From assembly GCF_000719775.1 (NCBI RefSeq), contig NZ_JOHR01000005.1:1-64000 (forward strand): a stretch of 64,000 bases of DNA, read 5' to 3'. The DNA is from Streptomyces sp. NRRL F-5135 (GTDB lineage Bacteria > Actinomycetota > Actinomycetes > Streptomycetales > Streptomycetaceae). A model generated the notes under the pieces. That model saw only the letters and a program-made list of their open reading frames with translations, did no database searches and was not told the origin of the DNA. Below are positions 1 to 9,593 of the stretch, piece after piece (the stretch's first letter is position 1; the number at the start of each line of letters is the position of its first letter). A program made the position numbers and the translations under genes.

Positions 1-393
1 GGAGCGGGGTTTCGCTTTCCAGTTCTCCGCTTTCGCGTTTCCCTTTCCGGCGGTTCCGACTCTATCAGATCCTTTCGGGCCTGATTCCCAGTCAGCGGGT
101 TGCGTCTTCCCGGCTGTTGCGCCGTTCCGACGTCCCAAACCTTAGCGGATTCCGTAGGCAACTCATAATCGAGTCATTCGAAATCAATTTCGGCATGCCC
201 AAATTGACCCCGGCCGGGAGTCGTGCTGAGTGTTGGTGCCGCATCCAAGCGGCGGGAGTGGCTGTCGCAGAACCGTTCCAGCTCCGTGACAACTCGAAGC
301 ACCTTACGGATCGGCTCAGGGCCTGTCAAACGAGGGCTTGCGCGGCAGCACGGCCCCGGCCCGGACCCGCCCGGTCCCACCGGCCCCGGGCCG
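1..393. other. Non-coding left edge with a 22-bp palindrome
   Basis: I see no convincing gene in this stretch; it lies downstream of the minus-strand MarR gene. Its one distinctive element is a near-perfect palindrome at 185-206 (arms CAATTT and AAATTG around the core GGCATGCC, one mismatch per half). It sits in locally AT-richer DNA and looks like an operator for a gene beyond the left edge. That reading is inference only. Confidence 0.4.
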
Positions 394-960
394 TCAGTCC
401 AGGTCCGTCAGCCGACCGCCGGCGTCCGGCTGGGCGTGTTCCACCCGGCGCAGGAGCCGGATCAGCATTTCCCCGAGCACACCCCGTTCCTCACCCGAGA
501 GGTCCTGGAGCAGGTCCTCCTCGAAGGCCGACGCCATCCGCATCGCCTCCAGCCACTTCGTACGACCCTCGTCCGTCAGCTCGACGATGACGCGTACCCG
601 ATTGGTCTCGTCCCGGTCGCGGGTCACCAGGCCCTCGCCCGCCATGCGGTCGATGCGGTGGGTCATGGCGGCCGGGGTGAGACCGAGACGTTTGGCGAGT
701 TCCCCCGGGCCCAGGCGGTAGGGGGCTCCGGAGACCACGAGGGTCTTGAGCACTTCCCACTCCGTGTTGCTGATGCCGAGGTCGGATACCTGGCGGCCGT
801 AGGCGACGTTCATCCGGCGGTTCAGCCGGCCGAGGGCCGAGACGATCTGCTCGACCTGGGGGTCGAGGTCTCGGAACTCGCGCTGGTACGCGGCGATCTG
901 CTCGTCGAGGCTCGGCTCCTGGAGACCCGGCGCGGCGGGTTTCGCGGGGGTGTCGGACAT
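394..960 (-). CDS. MarR-family transcriptional regulator
   Basis: A 188-residue winged-helix regulator of the MarR type, which normally represses a nearby transporter or enzyme gene and is released by small ligands. The winged helix spans roughly residues 60-140: a recognition-helix region with LGLTPAAMTHRIDRM is followed by a wing with DRDETNRVRVIVELTDEG. An N-terminal extension of about 30 residues is hydrophilic. The ATG at 960 fits the family length. It is divergent from an MFS exporter about 110 bp away, and the shared intergenic DNA holds several CTTGAA/CTTC half-sites. That fits local control of itself and the exporter. The MarR family is clear; the target is inferred from the layout. 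Confidence 0.9.
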   Translation of the reverse strand: MSDTPAKPAAPGLQEPSLDEQIAAYQREFRDLDPQVEQIVSALGRLNRRMNVAYGRQVSDLGISNTEWEVLKTLVVSGAPYRLGPGELAKRLGLTPAAMTHRIDRMAGEGLVTRDRDETNRVRVIVELTDEGRTKWLEAMRMASAFEEDLLQDLSGEERGVLGEMLIRLLRRVEHAQPDAGGRLTDLD

Positions 961-987
961 CGGGGCAGTATGCCACGCCCCACGTCG

Positions 988-1055
988 CGTTGAAGTCCTT
1001 GAATGTGTATTGTTGAGCCTCGAATTTTATCTTCGAAGTCTTCATCTTCAAGCTG
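988..1055. promoter_or_regulatory. Candidate MarR operator region
   Basis: This AT-rich patch lies between the divergent marR and MFS genes. It holds TTGAAG (990-995), CTTGAA (998-1003), the 8-bp palindrome CTTCGAAG (1031-1038) and CTTCAAG (1046-1052). Repeated, oppositely oriented half-sites between a MarR gene and its divergent transporter are what one expects of a shared operator. No binding data can be derived from sequence alone. Confidence 0.4.
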
Positions 1056-1070
1056 TCGAGGCAGGTGAGT

Positions 1071-2438
1071 GTGACCAGGACGACGGGTACGGCGACGCGC
1101 GCGGCCATGCGCCGGATCCAGGCGGGGAACGCGCTGAGCGCGTTCGGGCTGGGGTTCACGGTTCCGTATCTCTATGTGTATGTGGCCCAGGTCCGGGGCC
1201 TGGGAGCGGGCACGGCGGGTGCCGTGCTCGCGGTGTTCGCGCTGGCGGCGCTGGTGGTGCTGCCCTTCACCGGGCGCGTCATCGACCGGCGCGGCCCGTT
1301 GCCCGTGCTCGTGGGCGGCGCGGTGGTGGCGGCCGTGGGAGCCCTCGCGATGGGCGTGGCGGAGAACGTACCGGCCGTCGTGCCGGCCGCCGCCCTGCTG
1401 GGGGCGGGGACCGCGGTCATGCAGCCGGCGCTCGCCACGATGATCGTGTGGTGCTCCGGAGCGGATTCCCGCACCCGCGCGTTCGCCACGCAGTTCTTCC
1501 TGTCCAACCTCGGGCTCGGCGTGGGCGGGCTGATCGGCGGACAGATCGTCGACGAGAGCCGGCCGGGGAGCTTCACCCTCCTCTTCTCCGTCGAGGCCGT
1601 GATGTTCCTCGTTCTCGCCGCCGTGGCGCTGACCGTACGGCTGCCGAGGCCGGCCCGTCTTACCGCCGCCGTTTCCCTGCCGGGCGCCGGAGACGGGGGC
1701 GGCGCGGCCGATGTCGGCGGCGGTGGCCGGGACGGGGGCGGTGGACTGCGGGCGCTGCTCGGTCATCGCGCGATGGTGCAGCTGTGCGGACTCGGGTTCG
1801 TGATGTTCTTCGCCTGCTACGGGCAGTTCGAGTCCGGGCTGGCCGCGTACGGGACCGAAGCCGCCGGCATCGACCCCGCGACGCTGGGCATCGCGCTGGC
1901 CGCCAATACGGCGGTGATCGTGATCGCGCAGTTCGCCGTCCTGCGGCTGGTCGAGCGCCGCCGGCGCAGCCGGGTGATCGCGCTGGTCGGACTGATCTGG
2001 ACCGTCGCCTGGCTGCTGGCGGGGTACGCCGGGCTCGGGCCCGGGCTGGGCCTCGGCGGCCAGGACCTGGCGACGGTCGCGTTCGTCTCGACGTACGCCC
2101 TGTTCGGGCTGGGTGAGGCGATGCTGTCCCCGACCGTGGCGCCGCTGGTGGCGGACCTGGCGCCGCCGTCGATGATCGGGCGGTACAACTCGGTCTTCGC
2201 GCTGGTCAAACAGCTTGCCCTGGCGGTCGGGCCGGCGGTCGGCGGGCCGATGGGCGCGGCCCTGCACGGGCCGTACGTCGTGACGTTCGTGCTGTTCTCG
2301 CTGGGCGTCACCGTGCTGGCGCTGCGGCTGGGGCGGCGGCTCACGCCCGTACAGGACCAGCCGTTCCTCGCGGCGGGTTCGCGGGTCGTGGCGCGGCACC
2401 TGCCGGACCCGGACGCGACGAAGGCCGTTTCTCCATGA
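1071..2438 (+). CDS. MFS transporter (drug-exporter type)
   Basis: A polytopic inner-membrane protein of about 455 residues from the major facilitator superfamily, probably a proton-driven exporter. Twelve hydrophobic segments can be followed. The loop between TM2 and TM3 carries the signature-like GRVIDRRGPLPVLVGG. A Gly/Asp-rich cytoplasmic linker around residues 205-230 separates the two six-helix halves. I chose the GTG at 1071 because GAGG at 1058-1061 is well spaced from it; an in-frame GTG at 1065 is the alternative. It is divergent from the MarR gene and likely under its control. The substrate cannot be read from the sequence. Confidence 0.88.
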   Translation: MTRTTGTATRAAMRRIQAGNALSAFGLGFTVPYLYVYVAQVRGLGAGTAGAVLAVFALAALVVLPFTGRVIDRRGPLPVLVGGAVVAAVGALAMGVAENVPAVVPAAALLGAGTAVMQPALATMIVWCSGADSRTRAFATQFFLSNLGLGVGGLIGGQIVDESRPGSFTLLFSVEAVMFLVLAAVALTVRLPRPARLTAAVSLPGAGDGGGAADVGGGGRDGGGGLRALLGHRAMVQLCGLGFVMFFACYGQFESGLAAYGTEAAGIDPATLGIALAANTAVIVIAQFAVLRLVERRRRSRVIALVGLIWTVAWLLAGYAGLGPGLGLGGQDLATVAFVSTYALFGLGEAMLSPTVAPLVADLAPPSMIGRYNSVFALVKQLALAVGPAVGGPMGAALHGPYVVTFVLFSLGVTVLALRLGRRLTPVQDQPFLAAGSRVVARHLPDPDATKAVSP

Positions 2439-2459
2439 GGAACCGCTCGGCCGGCCCGC

Positions 2460-4361
2460 TCACTCCGGCAGGGCGAATTCGCACCACACCGCCTTGCCGC
2501 CGCCCGGCGTCCGGCGCGAGCCCCAGGACGAGGCGATCGAAGCGACGATCGAGATGCCCCGGCCCGCCTCGTCCGCCGGTTCCGCGCGGCGGCGGCGCGG
2601 CAGGTGGTCGTCGCCGTCGGTCACCTCGATGATCAGCCGGCGGTCGGTACGGCGGAGTCTGAGGAGCATGGGCGGGGTGCCGTGCTGGAGGGAGTTGGCG
2701 ACCAGTTCGCTCGTGGCGAGCACCCCCAGGTCGCGCAGTTCCACCGGGAAGCGCCAGGAGGCCAGCACACCCGTGGCGAAGGCGCGGGCGCGCGGGGCGG
2801 CTTCGACGCCGCCGAGCAGGTCGAGCGCCGCGTTGTGGAAGAGCTCCGCGTCGGCTCCCGTACGGGCCGGGTGCTGGAGCACGAGCACCGCGACGTCGTC
2901 GTCGTGGTCGGCGGCGATGCCGAGGGAACGGAGCAGCCGGTCGCAGACGACCTGCGGCGTGCCCCGCGCGCCGGAGAGCGCGCGTTCCAGGGAGGCGACG
3001 CCTTCGTCGATGTCCTCGCCGCGGCGTTCGACCAGACCGTCCGTGTACAGGACGGCGGTGGAACCGGGCGGGAGGGGGATCGAGCCCGAGGTGTGCAGCC
3101 AGCCCCCGGTGCCGAGCGGCGGTCCCGTCGGCTCCTCGGCACGCCTGACCGTTCCGTCCTCGCTCCGTACGAGGATCGGCAGATGGCCGGCGGACGCGTA
3201 GACGAGCCGGCCCTCGTTGGGGTCGTGGACGGCGTAGACGCAGGTGGCGATCTGGTTGGGGTCGATCTCGGCGGCGAGTCCGTCCAGCAGTTGAAGGACC
3301 TCGTGCGGCGGCAGGTCGAGCCGGGCGTAGGCGCGGACGGCGGTGCGCAGCTGGCCCATGACGGCCGCGGCGCGGACGCCGCGGCCCATGACGTCGCCGA
3401 TGACCAGGGCGGTACGTCCGGCTCCGAGCGTGATCACGTCGTACCAGTCGCCGCCGACGGCCGCGTCCGCGCCGCCCGGCTGGTACGTGGCGGCCACTCG
3501 CAGGTCGTCGGGCTGCTCCAGCTCCTGCGGGAGGAGGGAGCGCTGGAGGGTGACGGCGGTCTGGCGGTGCCGGCGTTCGCTGGTGCGCAGCCGTTCGGCG
3601 GCCTCGGCGTGGTCCGTGACGTCGGCGGCGAAGACGAGCACACCGCCGGTGCCCTGGCAGTCGACGGGGGTGCAGGTGATGGTGTACGAGCGTTCGCCGC
3701 GCGGGGCGGGCGGCCGCGGGTGGTGTCCGGCCCTGCGGTCACGATCCTGCTTGCGATCGCGATGGTGCTTGTGGTCCTCGTCCTGCTTGCGGGCGGCGGC
3801 CGGCCCGGGGGCCGGGTCCGGCTCCGGCTCCGGAACGCCGTCCGAGGACGACGTGACCGGCAGGCTCGACGTGGCCGTCTTGGCCGGCTTGCCGTCGGGG
3901 GACGCGTCGGCCGATTCCCGGCGGCCGCCCGGCTCGTGCGGCTGTGCCGGGGAGAGGACCTTGACCTTGCGGGACTTGACCGTACGGGGCCTGCCGCTGC
4001 GCAGCACCTGGTCCAGGAGCGGGAACAGGCCGAGTTCGGCCAGCTCGGGGCAGCACCGCGCCGCGGTGCCGCCGGTGGCTCGCGGTCCGAAGGCCGCCGC
4101 GTAGGCGTCGTTCACATACGCGATGCGGTGGTCCGGCCCGTACACGAGTGCGACAAGGGCGGGCAGGCCGTCGAACAGTTCGCGTACGGCGAGGGATTCC
4201 AGCGCCGGGACGTCCGGCTCGGGCTCCGGGTCCGGCTCGGGCCCGGTCCCGGGCTGCCGCTCGTACTCACCACGGGCCGCCGGCACGGCGCCGCGGCCCG
4301 TCCGCGCTGCGGCGCGGCGCTGTGTACCGGGGAGCCGGGCGCTCCAACGCGTGAAGTTCAC
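2460..4361 (-). CDS. PAS / SpoIIE phosphatase / HATPase regulatory protein
   Basis: A cytoplasmic signalling protein of 633 residues with three parts. A PAS-like sensor near residues 55-130 resumes at about 225-255, after a charged low-complexity insert rich in H, D, R and K. A PP2C/SpoIIE phosphatase domain spans roughly residues 270-465, with GGDWYDV, a GDVMGRG metal-binding segment and DDDVAVLVL. The C-terminal GHKL (HATPase_c_2) domain spans about 510-630, with N-box ELVANSLQHG and a GRGISIV loop. Such proteins combine anti-anti-sigma phosphatase and anti-sigma kinase activities in partner switching. The start is GTG. The gene converges with the MFS gene; its anti-anti-sigma partner is not in the window. 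Confidence 0.88.
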   Translation of the reverse strand: MNFTRWSARLPGTQRRAAARTGRGAVPAARGEYERQPGTGPEPDPEPEPDVPALESLAVRELFDGLPALVALVYGPDHRIAYVNDAYAAAFGPRATGGTAARCCPELAELGLFPLLDQVLRSGRPRTVKSRKVKVLSPAQPHEPGGRRESADASPDGKPAKTATSSLPVTSSSDGVPEPEPDPAPGPAAARKQDEDHKHHRDRKQDRDRRAGHHPRPPAPRGERSYTITCTPVDCQGTGGVLVFAADVTDHAEAAERLRTSERRHRQTAVTLQRSLLPQELEQPDDLRVAATYQPGGADAAVGGDWYDVITLGAGRTALVIGDVMGRGVRAAAVMGQLRTAVRAYARLDLPPHEVLQLLDGLAAEIDPNQIATCVYAVHDPNEGRLVYASAGHLPILVRSEDGTVRRAEEPTGPPLGTGGWLHTSGSIPLPPGSTAVLYTDGLVERRGEDIDEGVASLERALSGARGTPQVVCDRLLRSLGIAADHDDDVAVLVLQHPARTGADAELFHNAALDLLGGVEAAPRARAFATGVLASWRFPVELRDLGVLATSELVANSLQHGTPPMLLRLRRTDRRLIIEVTDGDDHLPRRRRAEPADEAGRGISIVASIASSWGSRRTPGGGKAVWCEFALPE

Positions 4362-4594
4362 GGATTCTCAGCCTCATGGTGTCGTGTCGCTGCGTGGGCG
4401 GCGTAGGCGGTACTGCGGTTCCGCGTACCGCGGGGCTTTTGCTGGTCGTTCGGAGGGGCCGGCGGATCACTCTGTGCAGGTAGGAGCCCACCTATGGTCA
4501 CACGTCCGGTGAGGCCCGGCCCACGGGCGGGAGGCCGGTCGTACCCACGAGGCCGGAGCCGGGTCCGGTCGTACGTGCCGACCGGGCCCGAGCC

Positions 4595-6064
4595 TCACGT
4601 GTCGTCCGTGTCGTTCCTGTCCTTGGGACGTTCGCCGCCCGCGGCGAGCTCGAACTCGGCGCGCGGGTGTTCCAGTGAGCCGAGGGAAACGATCTCCCGT
4701 TTGAAGAGTCCGGAAAGAGTCCATTCCGCGAGGACTCGGGCCTTCCTGTTGAAGGTGGGAACGCGGCTGAGGTGGTAGACGCGATGCATCAGCCAGGCCG
4801 GATAGCCCTTGAGCTTACGGCCGTAGACATGCGCGACACCCTTGTGGAGGCCGAGCGACGCGACCGAACCCGCATAAGCGTGACGGTAGTCCCGGAGAGG
4901 TTCGCCGCGCAGGGAAGCCAGGATGTTTTCGGCCAGAACCTTTGCCTGCCGTACGGCGTGCTGCGCGTTGGGGGCGCACTCCTTGCCGGGTTCGTCCGAG
5001 GTCAGGTCGGGTACGGCCGCGGCGTCACCGGCCGCCCAGGCGTGCTCGACGCCTTCGACGCCGAGCCGAGCCGTACAGCGCAGCCGGCCGCGCGCGTCGC
5101 GGGGCAGATCGGTGGCGGCGAGGACGGGGTGCGGTTTGACGCCCGCGGTCCACACGATCGTACGGGTCGGGAAGCGGGCGCCGTCGCTCAGGACCGCCAC
5201 CCGGTCCTCGCAGGAGTCGAGGCGCGTGTCGAGCCGTACGTCGATGTTGCGGGCGCGCAGCTCGCGCACGGTGTACCGGCCCATCTCCTCGCCGACCTCG
5301 GGCAGGATCCGTCCGGTGGCCTCGACGAGGATCCACTTCATGTCCTCGGGCTTGACGTTGTGGTAGTACCGCGTGGCGTAGCGGGCCATGTCCTCCAGCT
5401 CGGCCAGCGCCTCGACACCCGCGTAGCCGCCGCCCACGAAGACGAAGGTCAGGGCGGCGTCCCGGACCGCGGGGTCACGGGTGGAGGAGGCGATGTCCAT
5501 CTGCTCGATGACGTGGTTGCGCAGGCCGATGGCCTCTTCGACGCTCTTGAAGCCGATGCCGTGGTCGGCCAGGCCGGGGACCGGCAGCGTACGGGAGACG
5601 GAGCCCGGCGCCAGCACCAGCTCGTCGTAGCGAAGTTCGACGGTGCCCGCGCCCTCCGCCTCGGAGCCGAGGGTCCTGAGGGTGGCGGTGCGGCGCGCGT
5701 GGTCGATGGCGGTGGCCTCGCCGATGAGGACGGTGCACCCGGGGAGCACGCGACGGAGGGGGACCACGACGTGGCGGGGCGAGATGTTCCCGGCGGCCGC
5801 CTCGGGGAGGAACGGCTGGTACGTCATATAGGGGTCGGGTGAGACGACGACGATCTCCGCTTCATCCTGTGCGCCGTGCTGCCCCGGCCGACCGTGTTCT
5901 CTGCCCCCCTTGTCCCCGCTCCTGCTCTTCCTCCCCTTGGCTTTGAGCTTCCGCTGGAGGTGCAGGGCGGTGTACATCCCGACGTAGCCGCCGCCGACGA
6001 CGAGAACGCGTGCTCCGGACGCTGGTGCGGGGGTCGTCCCCTCGGAGATCTCAGCCTTCACCAT
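4595..6064 (-). CDS. NAD(P)/FAD-dependent oxidoreductase, NDH-2 type
   Basis: About 489 residues, resembling type II NADH:quinone oxidoreductase, which passes electrons from NADH to menaquinone without pumping protons. The N-terminal FAD dinucleotide fold contains VLVVGGGYVGMYTALHL, and the second nucleotide fold contains FVFVGGGYAGVEALAELED. TIVWTAGVKPHPVL and AWAAGDAAAVPDL near the C-terminal third are typical of the family. A charged insert (about 25 residues of K, R, G, D, E) follows the first helix and is unusual. The C-terminus carries the amphipathic segment that attaches NDH-2 to the membrane. ATG 6064 is preferred; an in-frame GTG at 6103 would add 13 residues. Confidence 0.85.
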   Translation of the reverse strand: MVKAEISEGTTPAPASGARVLVVGGGYVGMYTALHLQRKLKAKGRKSRSGDKGGREHGRPGQHGAQDEAEIVVVSPDPYMTYQPFLPEAAAGNISPRHVVVPLRRVLPGCTVLIGEATAIDHARRTATLRTLGSEAEGAGTVELRYDELVLAPGSVSRTLPVPGLADHGIGFKSVEEAIGLRNHVIEQMDIASSTRDPAVRDAALTFVFVGGGYAGVEALAELEDMARYATRYYHNVKPEDMKWILVEATGRILPEVGEEMGRYTVRELRARNIDVRLDTRLDSCEDRVAVLSDGARFPTRTIVWTAGVKPHPVLAATDLPRDARGRLRCTARLGVEGVEHAWAAGDAAAVPDLTSDEPGKECAPNAQHAVRQAKVLAENILASLRGEPLRDYRHAYAGSVASLGLHKGVAHVYGRKLKGYPAWLMHRVYHLSRVPTFNRKARVLAEWTLSGLFKREIVSLGSLEHPRAEFELAAGGERPKDRNDTDDT

Positions 6065-6400
6065 CCCATGAGGCAACGGGCCCCGGTGTTTGTCCACAGG
6101 CACGACAGATTGTGTGACCGGAGGCCGCGGCGGGCGGCGGGCGGGGAAGGGCCCGGGGCTGCCGGCAGGGGTGCAGGTCAGCGGGGCGGGCGGGGGCGGG
6201 CACCGGGGGCGGAAAGGCGTCTCGCCGGTCTTGCTCCGATCAGGGGGCGCTATGTGCGGAACTACCCTCTTCTGAATTGCCCCGGGCTCAACTATGTTCG
6301 TATGTCGTCGGAGTGTCCAGCCTCCGACCGGTCCGGCAGCGTGCTGCCAGGACTCAGGGCGGGGAGTCTCCGGGGGGAGACATCATGTACCGGGGGAACA

Positions 6401-7213
6401 ATGACACGCATTCAGGATTTACAGGGCCAGGCCGTTGTCGGCGCGGTGAGCGCGTCCGGCGCCGGGCGGACGGGCGGCGGGGGGACCGGAGTCGGCGGGG
6501 CCGGGGCCGCTGTCGGCCGGTCGGCACCGCTGCGCGTGGACGCGCAGCGCAATCTGGAGCATGTTCTGCGGGCCGCCCGTGAGGTGTTCGGCGAGCTCGG
6601 ATACGGGGCGCCGATGGAGGACGTGGCGCGGCGGGCCCGGGTCGGGGTCGGCACGGTCTACCGGCGCTTCCCGAGCAAGGACGTGCTGGTCCGGCGCATA
6701 GCCGAGGAGGAGACGTCCCGGCTCACGGACCAGGCGCGGACGGCCCTGGGCCAGGAGGACGAGCCGTGGCCGGCACTCTCCAGGTTCCTGCGTACGTCGG
6801 TGGCGTCGGGCGCGGGCCGGCTGCTTCCTCCGCAGGTGCTGCGGGTGGGCGTGGACGGCGAGGACACGGCGGAGACCGCCGGGCCCTCGGCGGGCGGGGT
6901 GCGCGACGTGCCCGAGGAGGCGCGGGTGCCGCAGCAGCGGCAGGCCGGTCAGCCCGATCTGCGCGTGGTCGGCCGAGGGAGCCCGGACGCGCCGGCGGAT
7001 GACCCGGGCGCGGTGGAACTGCTGGACGTCGTGGGCCAGTTGGTGGACCGGGCGCGGCAGGCGGGTGAGCTGCGGGGCGATGTGACCGTGGCGGACATCC
7101 TGCTGGTGATAGCCACGGCCGCGCCCTCGCTGCCGGACGCGGCGCAGCAGGCGGCGGCCTCGGCGCGGCTGCTCGACATCCTGCTGGAGGGACTGCGGCC
7201 CCGGCCCGCGTGA
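6401..7213 (+). CDS. atrA: TetR-family regulator AtrA
   Basis: A TetR-type DNA-binding regulator of 270 residues. A Gly/Ala-rich N-terminal tail of about 45 residues precedes the helix-turn-helix (PMEDVARRARVGVGTVYRRF). A helical ligand-binding domain follows, interrupted by a charged low-complexity loop around residues 150-205. Its position between the NDH-2 gene and the sigma-factor gene matches that of S. coelicolor SCO4118 (AtrA), as recalled. AtrA is known to activate actII-ORF4 and other antibiotic and metabolic genes. ATG 6401 follows a G-rich ribosome site. The family is certain; orthology to atrA rests on synteny and should be confirmed by alignment. Confidence 0.78.
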   Translation: MTRIQDLQGQAVVGAVSASGAGRTGGGGTGVGGAGAAVGRSAPLRVDAQRNLEHVLRAAREVFGELGYGAPMEDVARRARVGVGTVYRRFPSKDVLVRRIAEEETSRLTDQARTALGQEDEPWPALSRFLRTSVASGAGRLLPPQVLRVGVDGEDTAETAGPSAGGVRDVPEEARVPQQRQAGQPDLRVVGRGSPDAPADDPGAVELLDVVGQLVDRARQAGELRGDVTVADILLVIATAAPSLPDAAQQAAASARLLDILLEGLRPRPA

Positions 7214-7479
7214 GCCGTGCTCGTCGGACCGGTCGGCCCGCGTGAGCGGTGGGGGCGCCCCCCGCGGCGAGGGGGGCGCCGTCGAACTGACTGGCAGATG
7301 AACGGCGTTGACCATTCCCCGGAAGGGTGAAGGTCAAAGCTCCTTCTCCGGAAACGTCCCCGGACGAGTGGTTGCGGGCTCGAAGGGCTGGGCCGCGCGA
7401 CGCACTGTGGCACGCTGACCCGATGTTGGGGTCAAAGCGCGCGTGAAGTGTGCGCGGGTGCGTTACGGGGGCTTCCGCG

Positions 7480-9447
7480 ATGAGCGGTGACGGACGGGAC
7501 GAATCGCTCGGTGGCGGCGGGAACGCCCGGAGGGCGCCGGACCGGCAGGTGCCGGACCAGGGCGGACGGGGACGAGGAAGCGGGACCCCGGGCGCAGGCG
7601 CGGGCGGGGGCGACGCCGGGGCCGGGGCCGGGGCCGGCTCCCGGGCGGAAGACGGCTCATGGGCGACGGACGCCTCACGGGCCGTCGGACTTCCGCCGTC
7701 GGACGGCGAGTTGGTGCAGCGGATGCGCGACGGCGACGACAGCGCGTACGCGGAACTGTTCCGTCGGCACTCGAACGCCGTGCGCCGGTACGCCCGTACC
7801 TGCTGCCGGGACGCGCATACCGCCGACGACCTGACGGCAGAGGTCTTCGCCCGCACGTTACAGGCCGTACGGGGCGGTGCGGGGCCCGAGCAGGCGGTGC
7901 GGGCGTATCTGCTGACGACCGTACGGCGGGTGGCCGCGAGCTGGACGAGGTCCGCCCGGCGGGAGCAGTTGGTCGAGGACTTCGCGGTGTTCGCCGCGCA
8001 GTCCGGCCGCGCCTGTGAGGTGTCCGAGGAGGAGACGACGGACCTGGGTGCCGACGTGCTCGCGATGCGCGAGGCCGAACGCTCGATGGCGGTGCGGGCG
8101 TTCCGGAGCCTGCCCGAGCGCTGGCAGGCGGTGCTCTGGCACACGACGGTCGAGAAGGAGTCGCCGAGCGAGGTCGCGCCGCTGTTCGGGCTGTCCGCCA
8201 ACGCCACAGCCGTCCTGGCCGGCCGGGCGCGCGAGGGGCTCAAGCAGGCATATCTGCAGGCGCATGTGAGTGCCGCCCTCACCTCGGGGGGCGACTGCGC
8301 CCGGTACGCCGACCGGCTCGGGGCGTATGCCCGGGGCGGCCTGCGGACACGCGCCGAGCGCGGGCTGCGCAAGCATCTGGCGGAGTGCGCGAAGTGCCGC
8401 CTCGCGGCGGGGGAGCTGGCCCAGGTCAACAGCGCCATCCCGGCGCTGCTGCCGGTCGCGGTGATCGGCTGGTTCGCCGCCGGTTTCTCGCTCAAGGCCG
8501 CGGGAGCCGTGGCGGGCGGTGTCGCGGGAGCGGCGGGAGCGGGTGCGGCCGCCGCGGCGACGGGAGCCAGCGGTGCGGTGGCAGGGGCTTCGGGCGCGGG
8601 CGGTGCGGCCGTGGCCACGGGGGCGGGCGGGGCAGCGGGAGCGGGCGGCGGCGCGTCCGCCGGGGCCGGAACGGGTGGGGCCGGTGGAGCCGGTGGAGCC
8701 GGTGGGGGTGCTTCCGGCGGAGGGCAGGGTGGCGCCGCCGTGTCGGAGGGGATCGGTGCCCCGCTGAAGGCGGGGATCGCCGGGCTGCTGGCGGTCGCGG
8801 CGACCGCCGGGCTCGTCTACGCGCTGGTCAGGGACGCCGAGCAAGCCGCGCCACCGAAGGCGAGGCCGCCGGTCGCGCAGCCCGTCGTCCCGCGCTCCCC
8901 CGTGCCCGCGCGGCCCGAGTCGGCCGAACCGGCCGCGCCCCGGCCCGCGCCGAGTCAGGTGCCTCCGGCCTCTCCGACCCCTCCGCCGACGAATCCCGCC
9001 CCCTCCACCGCCCCGAAGCCGGCGCCGCCCGACGCCCCGGTGGCCGCGCCGGCTCCACCTCCGAAGGCGTCACCGCCCGCCGGTGCGCCGCCGGCGCGGC
9101 CACCGGTGTCCCCGGCCCCCGGGCCGACGGTCCCGCCCACCCCCGCGCCCGGCTCCCCGCCGAGCCCGGAGCCACCGCCGCCCGCGTCGGCCGAGTACCG
9201 GCTGAGCCTGCTGGCGTACGCCGTCCTCGGCGACGGCACCGAACCGGAGGTGCGGCCGGACGGCGGCGGCCGGCTCCGGCAGCGTGTCGGCGTGTCGGTC
9301 GGCGGCGTCCGCATCGGCCACGGCGCGACCGTGCGGGCCGGGTCGTCCGTCACCGTCGGCCTCGACCGCCCCCGCGCCGCGTACACGGCCTCGGTCGCGG
9401 TGGACGACCCGACGTCGGCGCCGCGTCAGCCCGGGTCCACCCGGTAG
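7480..9447 (+). CDS. ECF-like sigma factor fused to zinc-finger, membrane and Pro-rich tail
   Basis: A 655-residue sigma factor of composite design. Residues 1-70 are a Gly/Ala-rich tail. Sigma region 2 spans about 75-165 (YAELFRRHSNAVRRYART, DDLTAEVFART) and region 4 about 205-260 (AFRSLPERWQAVLW, LFGLSANATAVLAGRAREGL). A putative zinc-finger follows at 299-306 (HLAECAKC), like the HxxxCxxC of anti-sigma factors. Hydrophobic segments lie at about 321-345 and 431-450, separated by a Gly/Ala-rich stretch. A long Pro-rich, presumably extracellular stretch (455-580) and a compact C-terminal domain complete it. The fusion suggests a self-inhibited, membrane-tethered sigma factor, comparable to ECF groups with large C-terminal extensions. 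GGGG eight bases before ATG 7480 sets the start. Confidence 0.85.
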   Translation: MSGDGRDESLGGGGNARRAPDRQVPDQGGRGRGSGTPGAGAGGGDAGAGAGAGSRAEDGSWATDASRAVGLPPSDGELVQRMRDGDDSAYAELFRRHSNAVRRYARTCCRDAHTADDLTAEVFARTLQAVRGGAGPEQAVRAYLLTTVRRVAASWTRSARREQLVEDFAVFAAQSGRACEVSEEETTDLGADVLAMREAERSMAVRAFRSLPERWQAVLWHTTVEKESPSEVAPLFGLSANATAVLAGRAREGLKQAYLQAHVSAALTSGGDCARYADRLGAYARGGLRTRAERGLRKHLAECAKCRLAAGELAQVNSAIPALLPVAVIGWFAAGFSLKAAGAVAGGVAGAAGAGAAAAATGASGAVAGASGAGGAAVATGAGGAAGAGGGASAGAGTGGAGGAGGAGGGASGGGQGGAAVSEGIGAPLKAGIAGLLAVAATAGLVYALVRDAEQAAPPKARPPVAQPVVPRSPVPARPESAEPAAPRPAPSQVPPASPTPPPTNPAPSTAPKPAPPDAPVAAPAPPPKASPPAGAPPARPPVSPAPGPTVPPTPAPGSPPSPEPPPPASAEYRLSLLAYAVLGDGTEPEVRPDGGGRLRQRVGVSVGGVRIGHGATVRAGSSVTVGLDRPRAAYTASVAVDDPTSAPRQPGSTR

Positions 9448-9593
9448 CGGGGCGTCCTGGCGCGGTCAGCCGCACGGCGCCGGATCGGCCCCGTAGTGGG
9501 CCTGCCCGGTCGGTTCGGCAACGCCGCGGATGGCCGTGCCGGGGCGGCGAGCGGAGCGAGCCCGGGCTGACGCGGCACCAGGCACCGGTTCCG

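Noticed and set aside
6723..8618. A 631-residue minus-strand frame across the sigma-factor gene
   Set aside because: It is antisense to atrA and the sigma gene, both with clear domains; the translation is Pro/Ser/Arg-rich noise.
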